This document shows, piece by piece, positions 12,037-64,000 of a stretch of DNA of 64,000 nucleotides. Position 1 is the first letter of the stretch. Every line of letters starts with the position of its first letter. The notes beneath the pieces are model-generated. The model was given only the letters and a program-made list of their open reading frames with translations. It did no database searches and was not told the origin of the DNA. The stretch is from positions 67,001 to 131,000 of the forward strand of contig JANCRA010000173.1 of assembly GCA_024362935.1 (NCBI GenBank). The letters run 5' to 3'. Source of the DNA: Setophaga petechia. Lineage: Eukaryota; Chordata; Aves; Passeriformes; Parulidae. A program made the position numbers and the translations under genes.

Positions 12037-12052
12037 ATGTGTGTGTGTGTGT
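12001..12052. repeat. (CT)n(GT)n microsatellite adjoining the SCN8A stop
   Basis: About 26 bases of CT dinucleotides followed by about 26 bases of GT with one interruption; on the transcript, (AC)n then (AG)n starting one base after the stop codon. Confidence 0.95.
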
Positions 12053-12053
12053 C

Positions 12054-56808
<44,755 letters not shown>

Positions 56809-56862
56809 CTTTTCATCCTGCAGCAGCTTCTTTAGAGATGTTGCACCCCGGGCAGGTCAGCT
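56809..56862 (-). other. SCN8A: SCN8A 5' UTR part of first coding exon
   Basis: On the minus strand a C-rich tract ending CAG lies just above 56862, followed by 54 nt to the ATG. This matches the known arrangement where the first coding exon of SCN8A is spliced to one of several untranslated 5' exons. Confidence 0.8.
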
Positions 56863-56935
56863 CTGGGGGGAGAAAACACAGGCACGAGGTGAGAACGGCA
56901 CGGGGAGCCCTGCTCCTCACATCCCCATGGAGGTG

Positions 56936-57545
56936 ATGCCTTGGAACAGAGCTAGATAAAGAATAAAGCAGGGATTTATTATTAAAAAAGCCTTTACAGG
57001 ATACACCTTGGGCAGCACAAGAGCCTGGCCAGAGCTACACCCAAGATGGCTCACTGGTTCTTGGCTCATTGTCCACCCAAGATGGACTCAGAGTCACGAG
57101 TTTTCATACAATTATAAATTTTTATTTATACTTTTCAGGCCCTGAGGCTCTAGGTGATGCCTTGAGAGGTTCCTGGAACAGAGCTAGACAGAGTTAAAGA
57201 ATAAAGGAGGGATTTATTAAAAGGATATCCTCAAAGGATACACCTTGGGCAGCACAAGAGCCTGGCCATGACTCCACCCAAGACGGACACCTAGTCACCA
57301 GTTTTCCACATTTTAATAAGTTTTGGTCCATTTCTATATTGGGTTAATTGTCCAATTCCAGCTCCAGGTTATCAAGTCCCATCCTCCCAGGTTGCTCTCC
57401 TCAATTCCCTGCTGTTTACACTTTTTGGGGATAAAGCTGCAGCTCTGTCCTTGGTTCAGGGGCTGGAAAAGGATTGTTCTGTCTGACTGAACTGTGAGGA
57501 GAACTGGCTAAAACACTTTATATGAAGTTCAGAGTTCTGTACCAA
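56936..57545 (-). mobile_element. Two tandem partial LTRs upstream of SCN8A exon 1
   Basis: Two head-to-tail copies (start near 56936 and 57155) share TTCCTGGAACAGAGCTAGA-like ends, GGATTTATTAAAA and ATACACCTTGGGCAGCACAA. On the minus strand each reads AATAAATCCC as a polyadenylation signal followed by TCTAGCTCTGTTCC, the layout of the 3' half of a songbird-type LTR. Same strand as SCN8A, within about 75 bases of its first coding exon. Confidence 0.6.
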
Positions 57546-60500
57546 TGCAGTACAGAGTCTGGAAAATATGAAAGCTGAAACCGAAGGCATCAAGGTGAGG
57601 AGCAGACCTGCTGCTTTCATTCCCAAAACGAGCTCCAGGCATGTTCACACCACAGCTGGACACAGCTGAACCCACCTGTCACTGCCCAAGGTGCCACTTC
57701 AGTGAGTCCTGCAAGCAAGAAGCAGCTTGTAGGATCTCCCCCAGCCCCACTGAACACAAACTATTCTGGAAAAACACTCTGAAAAGCAACTTCATCCTCA
57801 CAGCAGAGCTGGGAGGAAGTTGGTTCCCCCGAATGCAGCCGCCCACCCGAGCTCTGCAGCTCTGCTCCTCGTGCCAGCTCCAGAACCAGCAGCAGGAACA
57901 CCAGGAGTACCCTGCATTTCTGAGCTGCTGCTACCTCGGCAGCCTGTTCTCACTCCAGAAGAGGCCAAGGGAGAGAGGGATGACAGAAACCCTGCACTGA
58001 TGCAACAGCACTGCAGTGCTGCAGGCTGGAAGAGAACCCAGCCCCGACACAGTGCTCAGGGAGGGACCCAAACACCAAATCCAAGAGGAAAGGCACAAAA
58101 ACCATGGAGATATGGCACAAAAACAGTGAGGGTATGGCACAAAAACCGTGAGGATATGGCACAGGACGAATCCCAGAGCTGCCTGGGATAAGGTCCCTCA
58201 GCAAGGAAAAAGATAAGCAGTAAGGTCAGATCTTTTAAGGCAACACAAACACAGTATCAAATAAATATTAAAGATCTGGAGAAAAAATTACTTTCAGATT
58301 CCTTGGAAACTATGTCATGGGGTTGAATTGTCAAAATTCAGCTATTTCAGCATGAGGTCAAGCACCCCCAGCCTGCCCAGGCCATGAGGATGATGCTGAA
58401 TTCACATGGGAGGAGCTCAGGGAAGCTGAACTCAACTCTCTGGAGTGCAGTGGGCTCCAGGAACAAATAAAACCCAATAAATAACTGAGTCTGAGTAAGA
58501 ACACCTGGAGATCCCAGCCCTCAGCACAGCATTTCCAAAGCCAGAACACCCAGTGCAAATCATTCAGAGGGATCTCAGGTTATCCCTTGCAAGTGCTGTG
58601 ACACAACCTTTACACCTCCAATCCACACACCAGTCTGAAACTGCACCACACACAGAGGGTTCAAATGCTGTTTCCAGCTCAGTTTTGATTTGGAGATCCA
58701 AAAAATCCTGGAGTACAGATCTCCCTCCTTATGTAATTCCAGAGTGCAGCAGGGCCAGTATTCTCTTCCTCTAAAGCTGACTGGGTATTTCTAGAGCAAT
58801 AATAGTAAAGACTCAAAAAAGATGGCAAGAAGGGGAGAGAAGGGCCAGTATCTTGGTCACATTATCTCTGAAACATCACCAAATGGCCTGCTGATATTAA
58901 GGAAAATTAATTTATTCTATTCTTGCAGCATTTGCATGCATTTAATTACCAAATTTCCCACATACTGTGAAACTATAGAGCAGCATTGGGGATGTGGTCT
59001 AATTGAATGGCACAGATAAATATGTAAGGCCTGAATTTAGAAACCAAAGTAGCTCAGGGACACAGCATAAAAAAGGGAATAAATGAAGGCATGAAGGAAT
59101 TTGTGCAAAATTACACAACCCACAACTGGAGGCACCAACTCAGCTGACTACCCATGAAAAGGAAAAAACACAACCAAACCAAACAAAACAACACCACTCC
59201 CCAAATCTGGTTCACAGCTGCACATGGAGGCAGCTTCTCCACATTTTGGCATTTTGGAATTACTTACAGGGCTGCTTCTTGTGTACTATCAACACATAAC
59301 AGGGACCTGAGGGTCTCTCTCCTTGGGATGGTCTTGCCTGCCCTGACTTCATTTGTTTTCCCAATAAATGATCACCCACTAAGGTAATGGGCAAAGTAAG
59401 ATGTGTGGCTCCACCTCATCTTCATCAAGGAGAAACTTCCACAGCTGCTCTGCCTGGTAAAGCTTCTGGAAGCTAAAAACCTTGTAAATGTGACTTCCCA
59501 ACCACAAATGGTCCTGCTGGGATTGGAGGATATATCCCAGGATTTATTGTGGCCCTTCCCACATCTTGTTTTTCAACCTGTAACAAGAGAAACGTTCTGA
59601 AAATTGTGACACAGTTTTTTTTCCAATTTTATCCATTGCACTGCATCCACCCAATTTTACCCAAAACTGCACTGGGAACATCACCACACTGCCAAAATCA
59701 GCAGAGACAGAGACTCAGCATCCAGGTGAGTTGCAGAAGAGGTGATGGGGTTAGGGATCCATGGATCCCTGCACTGGGAATGACACTGCACTGCTGCTCC
59801 CAGCCACTGCCAGGGAGCCAGGAATTCCTCCTGGGAGCTTGGATTTGGGGGCACACAACACACACATTGCTCAAATGCCAAAGATTTTCCACCAGAAACT
59901 GCTGCACTGAGGTGCCCAGTTGCTAAGACTTAATTATTTTTTCTAAATGTTCCCAGCAGTCCATTTACTGGTACATTATGAAATATTCCAATAAATTATT
60001 CAAGCTGATCATCAAAATAAATTAAAAAACACTTTTGAGGTAATTTCCTTGCTTTAATATACTTCTTCCTTTATTAATTACCACGAGTCAGCCATTCACA
60101 GTGTGTCTTTGAGGCAGAGAGACTTTCTGTGTGAATTTTTATATAACCCACATGGACACAGGTGCCTCTTGATTCCAACATGAGGATTGAGGCAGGGAGG
60201 AGAACATGGTGTAGATGAGCAGCACCCTGAAATCCTGCTGCAGGAGAGCCTAAAAAGCTTCAAGCAGACCCCAAATATCCACCCATGGGGAAATCCAGGG
60301 CTGGAAGTGGCTTCCAGCCTCCAATGCCCACCTGCAGTGAGTCCTGTGCCTAGAACAGGCCAAGTTTATCAATGGAAAGGGTCAGTGCTGTGACCAGCAG
60401 CAGTGAAGGAGGGAGCTTTCCTTTAGGAAAGCTCTCATGGCACGTTTGATGCTACAAAGTGGAAGAAAAAGGAAATATTTCCACTCCCAAGCAGCATTTA

Positions 60501-60734
60501 TTGGCTGGTGCTGGGTGTTTCCCCACCCTGTGTAAAACCTTGTGGAAGTTCCCAGTGCTTGGCTCAACAAGAGAGCTCAAGGGCAGACTTGGGACAGGGC
60601 AGGGAAATGCTCATGGTATTGAAATGGCCATGAAAGGCCTGAACTTGGACACACACACCTCTAAGAGTAAAAAAAACCAAACAGAAATGTACAGAGGAAA
60701 GAGAAGAAGCAACGAACAACAGAAAAATATTGGA

Positions 60735-60855
60735 ATCATTGAATGGTTGAGTGGTTTGGGTTTGAAGGGACCTTAAACTCATTCTGTTCCACCTCCTGCC
60801 ATGGGCATCTGCTACCAGCCCAGGTTGCTCCAAGCCCTGTCTAACCTAGACAGGC
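60735..60855 (-). mobile_element. CR1 LINE 3' end
   Basis: GGAATCATTGAATGGTTGAG ... GGTTTGAAGGGACCTTAAAC ... CAGGTTGCTCCAAGCCCTGT. Confidence 0.9.
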
Positions 60856-62139
60856 CACAAAGAAAACATGAATTATTAATTAACAACACTTTAATGAAGA
60901 CTGACGAAAGCCTGATTCCTGCAGGGTGCTCAGTCCCTCCCAGCAGCTGTGTGGCTTCGTTAACATCCCTCAGTAAGTTACAAGAATCAGAACTAGTTAA
61001 TCCTAGTTAATTAATTAATCCCCAACTCCCTATTCTGTCCTTACTCAAGGCAAACCTGTGTTTATCTCCAAGCTCACGCACAACTTGGAGGTTCACAAAC
61101 AAAACAACCTGAAGTGCTTCAACTTCCCCCTTTTAAATTCAAACTTCTGAACAAAGAACTGTTCAAAATAGCTTTTGTGCAAGAGTTCAGCCAGTAACCC
61201 AAATTTAATTCCTTGTTCGGTTCATTCTGCCCATCCATGACCCATAAAACAGGAGTCAGGGAATGGTTATTTTACACTGTAATTTTGGGGGAATTAATTT
61301 CTTGTTGTGGAGCACTCAGATGGTTTGAATACAAAGGGGACAAATATGAAAGGGGGGAGAATAAACAACCCCCTTCTAGTGCTCTGTTAAGAATTTCTGT
61401 GTGCTGGAACACAACCCAGGTTTCCCTGTGGAGTGACACTTTTCTTCCCTCCTAATCACCCCTGAATATTCGGTCAGACAAACATCTCCCTCCACCAGTG
61501 TCAGTTATTCCTGCTTGTCTTGACATCACCATCGTGCCACTGACTTCACTCAACAGGCCAGAAACTGGCAACACCACTGGGATGGCCACGTTTGCCATCC
61601 AACCTCCTGTTTCCAGGGCATTTTCCCACCTGGGTGACAGAGATCTCATACTGAGGAGCAGCTGAGGAGGCTCAGCCTGGAGAAAATCCCCCCTGAGCCT
61701 CCCTTTCTCACTCCCCACAACTCACTGCTCCCCTCCCCAGCAATGAAGGGTTTTTCTTTCCACAGCTTTAGGACCACCTGTGTAGCTATTCCTGTAACTT
61801 TAGCACCACTACCTGGACAATTCGGCAGTGTTATTAGGCAGTACTCATCAAACATTCCTCCCCAAATCACCTCTCAGCAGAGTTCATTATAAACTCCTCA
61901 CACTTTTTGGCTGGGGCAGAAGTACAAGATGCATGGAATGGCACTTTCAGAGGGTAGCAAGATCCCTGAATTTTGAAATGGCTCTGCTCAGGAAGGAGCT
62001 TTGGCTGCTTGTTCTCCTCAAAATCTCCCATTTTCTGGAGTGCTCCATTAGGCAGGAATAAGAGTTACAGGACAAGGCTGAGGGAAGGGAAGGCAGAAGT
62101 TGCTCTAAATTTGGAACAGCATTTCAAGACAGAAGCCCA

Positions 62140-62345
62140 GAATCAGTGAGGCTGGAAAAGCCCTCCAAGTCCATCAAGTCCATCCTGTGACCAATCTCCA
62201 CCTTGTCATCAGCCCAGAGCACTCAGTGCCGTGTCCAGTCATTCTCTGGACACCTCCAGGAATGGGGACTCCACCAATCTCTGGACACCCCTTCCAATGC
62301 CTGACCACTCTTTCTGTGAAGAAACCCCTCCTGAAAAGGAGAGAC
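62140..62345 (-). mobile_element. CR1 LINE 3' fragment
   Basis: GAATCAGTGAGGCTGGAAAA ... CTGGACACCTCCAGGAATGG ... TCTTTCTGTGAAGAAACCCC. Confidence 0.85.
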
Positions 62346-63479
62346 TTTTGCATAAGCCAGAAGAATATCTGAAGTGTTAAAAGGCAGGCTGGAACGTGAG
62401 CTAATGTCAGGGAGGTTTTGTAATACACTCCTGCAGCAGGAAGCCACTTCTTCCCTACTTGTATTCTCCACCTCTGCACAGCAAGAGGCTAATGAGGCAC
62501 AAGAGGGGCAGTCCAAGCACTCCTGAACCCCACCAGACTCCAGCCAACGTCCCACAAGGACCAGTTCTCCACCCCACCATCACCAACACGAGCCACCTCA
62601 CGCCCTTCCTCTCTGTGGTTCCTGAAATGACTCCCCTGTGCTTGCTCCCAACTCGTTTTGTTGTTTCACTGCTCCAGCTCTCACCCAGCCCATCGCTCTG
62701 AACTCAACAATAAATTATTGATCCAGTGTATCCGCCGATGTCAATGGAGTTGCAGCAGCCTGGGGAAGGCGATCGATGCTGAGGGGCCACCATGTGACAG
62801 CAGCAGCCCGTGGGGCCACACAGCCTCAGGGCCACCTCTGAGCCATTGAAAAACAGCAACTCCCCACTGAGATGGAGACCCAGACCCGGTCATTTTAATG
62901 AAAAACACACTTGGGCAGCCCCACCACCAAGCACAGACATGGCACTAAACAGGAGGAAGATGATACTGTGATTTATGGTTTGAAGCTACTTCATTTCCAT
63001 TCAATGCTGACTTTGTTTCTGCTTTATTTAACAGAATGAAGGCACAGCCATGCTCCATTTCCTGAGGCACGTGATCGTGCACCCTCTTGCCTATTAGAAA
63101 CCTCCTCCCACCAAATAACCACAGGATTATAATTGTTCCACTGAGCAGTACAGTATCTATACCATGATCTACATCTAAGCCATACATACAAGCTTATATA
63201 ACTGATTAAATTATCTGTGATGGCTCCAGGTCCTCCACCCTGAGTGAACAACACTGCAGAAGCACCCAAACACGTTAAAATGATCAAAGAAACCTTTGGG
63301 CACATTGTTAGTTTTATATAAAACACCAAAGTGAAGAACAGGGACTTTCTCAACACACAAAAGGTGGAAAACCCCAGCACTGGAGCTCTGGAAGGCCTTA
63401 GGACACACCCAGCAGGGAAAGGTCCCAACGGAGGGCAGGGGCTTGTTACTCCTAAAGGCACCAACTCCCCAAGCCCAGG

Positions 63480-64000
63480 GCTACGCAGAGATCCTGAGCA
63501 TCTTCACCGACTTTATGTGGCTGCCCCTGCAGACACCCAGAGGGCGGTGACGGCCCGAGGGGACAGTGATGGGCACACGGAGTGTCCCATGGGCCCCTCC
63601 AGCCTCACCCACAGCTTCTGTCCCCGGGCACCGCTGGAGGAACCGACCCCAGATCCTCCATCACTGACACAGGAGAACAGGGCCATTTCCAAGCCCCATC
63701 CCTCCAAAGCAGGACTGCCCTGGAAAACCACCACGGTCCCGCCTTCCTCCCTTTCCGCCTCTGAAGGCAGCAGCAGGAGGGGGACAGGGACCCCGCGCCC
63801 CCCGCTCCTCACAATTAAAGCTTCCCGGTGTGAAAAGAGGACGTCCCGGTCACGGCTCCCGGCGCGGGCGGAACGCTGCAGTATGCCAGGGCCGGGTTAC
63901 CCGGGCACACACGGCACAAGCACAGCCGGAGCCGCGGCACCCGCCCCACCTGCGCGGCCCCTCGGGGGGCTCCCGCCGAGCGCTGCGACACGGCACGGGG
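63480..64000 (-). promoter_or_regulatory. GC/CpG-rich block, possible SCN8A promoter or untranslated first exon
   Basis: GC content and CpG number rise sharply after 63.5 kb compared with the AT-rich 57-63 kb interval. A plausible minus-strand donor (GTGG|GTGAGG) occurs near 63608. Orientation and distance (about 7 kb from the first coding exon) would suit an untranslated SCN8A leader exon, but the block could equally belong to another gene beyond the window. Confidence 0.35.

Larger units (their letters stand above)
6870..12053 (-). other. SCN8A: SCN8A 3' UTR (about 5.2 kb)
   Basis: No other gene fits between the stop and 6.9 kb, and the stretch is AT-rich near the stop with T/A homopolymers. 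On the minus strand AATAAA occurs at 6887-6892 (GCAATAAAGAGG), followed by a T-rich element; mammalian SCN8A also has a 3' UTR of several kilobases. Nearer AATAAA motifs at about 8472-8485 could give a shorter form. Two minisatellites lie inside (7905-8045 and 8095-8258). Confidence 0.6.
57546..63480. other. SCN8A 5' flank / intron, no gene recognised
   Basis: No ORF with recognisable protein content, no tRNA or structured RNA seen. Contains two CR1 remnants (listed) and a short triplicated ATGGCACAAAAACCGTGAGG-like unit near 58090-58160. Confidence 0.5.

Overview
This is vertebrate nuclear DNA. It has large multi-exon genes, GT-AG and AT-AC introns, CR1-type LINE tails, LTR fragments and many micro- and minisatellites. 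CR1 tails as the dominant interspersed repeat, compact introns and GC-rich small genes point to a bird. LTR sequences that I recall from songbird genomes make a passerine likely; this is inference, since no species marker can be read directly.

Layout. (1) 1-2018, plus strand: the 3' part of FIGNL2 (fidgetin-like 2, AAA+ ATPase), cut by the window edge, followed by a probable 3' UTR to about 3.8 kb. (2) 4942-5625, plus strand: a small gene for a signal peptide + death domain + transmembrane protein, matching the TMDD1 type. (3) 56862 down to about 6.87 kb, minus strand: SCN8A, the Nav1.6 voltage-gated sodium channel alpha subunit. I resolved 26 coding exons plus the alternative neonatal exon 5N. 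Spliced, the exons give 5,937 nt, an uninterrupted frame of 1,978 residues plus stop, against 1,980 residues for human Nav1.6. A roughly 5.2 kb 3' UTR ends at a polyadenylation signal at 6887-6892. (4) 56.9-64.0 kb: 5' flank or first intron of SCN8A with LTR and CR1 debris, ending in a GC-rich stretch (63.5-64.0 kb) that may be the promoter or an untranslated first exon.

The gene set FIGNL2 - TMDD1 - SCN8A, with SCN8A convergent to the other two, agrees with the human 12q13 neighbourhood. It also echoes the FIGN/SCN-cluster neighbourhood on human 2q24. FIGNL2 is a microtubule-severing-type ATPase relative. Nav1.6 is the main channel of the axon initial segment and nodes of Ranvier. No operon-like cooperation is implied; the genes are neighbours by ancestry.

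No wholly new biological system is visible. The unusual material is non-coding and sits at SCN8A splice sites: three different minisatellites begin within about 10-35 bases of the 5' splice sites of exons 11, 16 and 21. One of them (33-bp unit, about 27 copies) keeps the exon 16 frame open and is G-quadruplex-prone on the transcript strand. Others are a roughly 150-nt polypyrimidine tract and a TGCATG element around the regulated exon 20 (18A), a roughly 280-bp direct duplication flanking that exon, a 40-bp copy of the exon 21 donor placed inside an AT-AC intron, and a 57-bp near-perfect inverted repeat inside the U12-type AT-AC intron.
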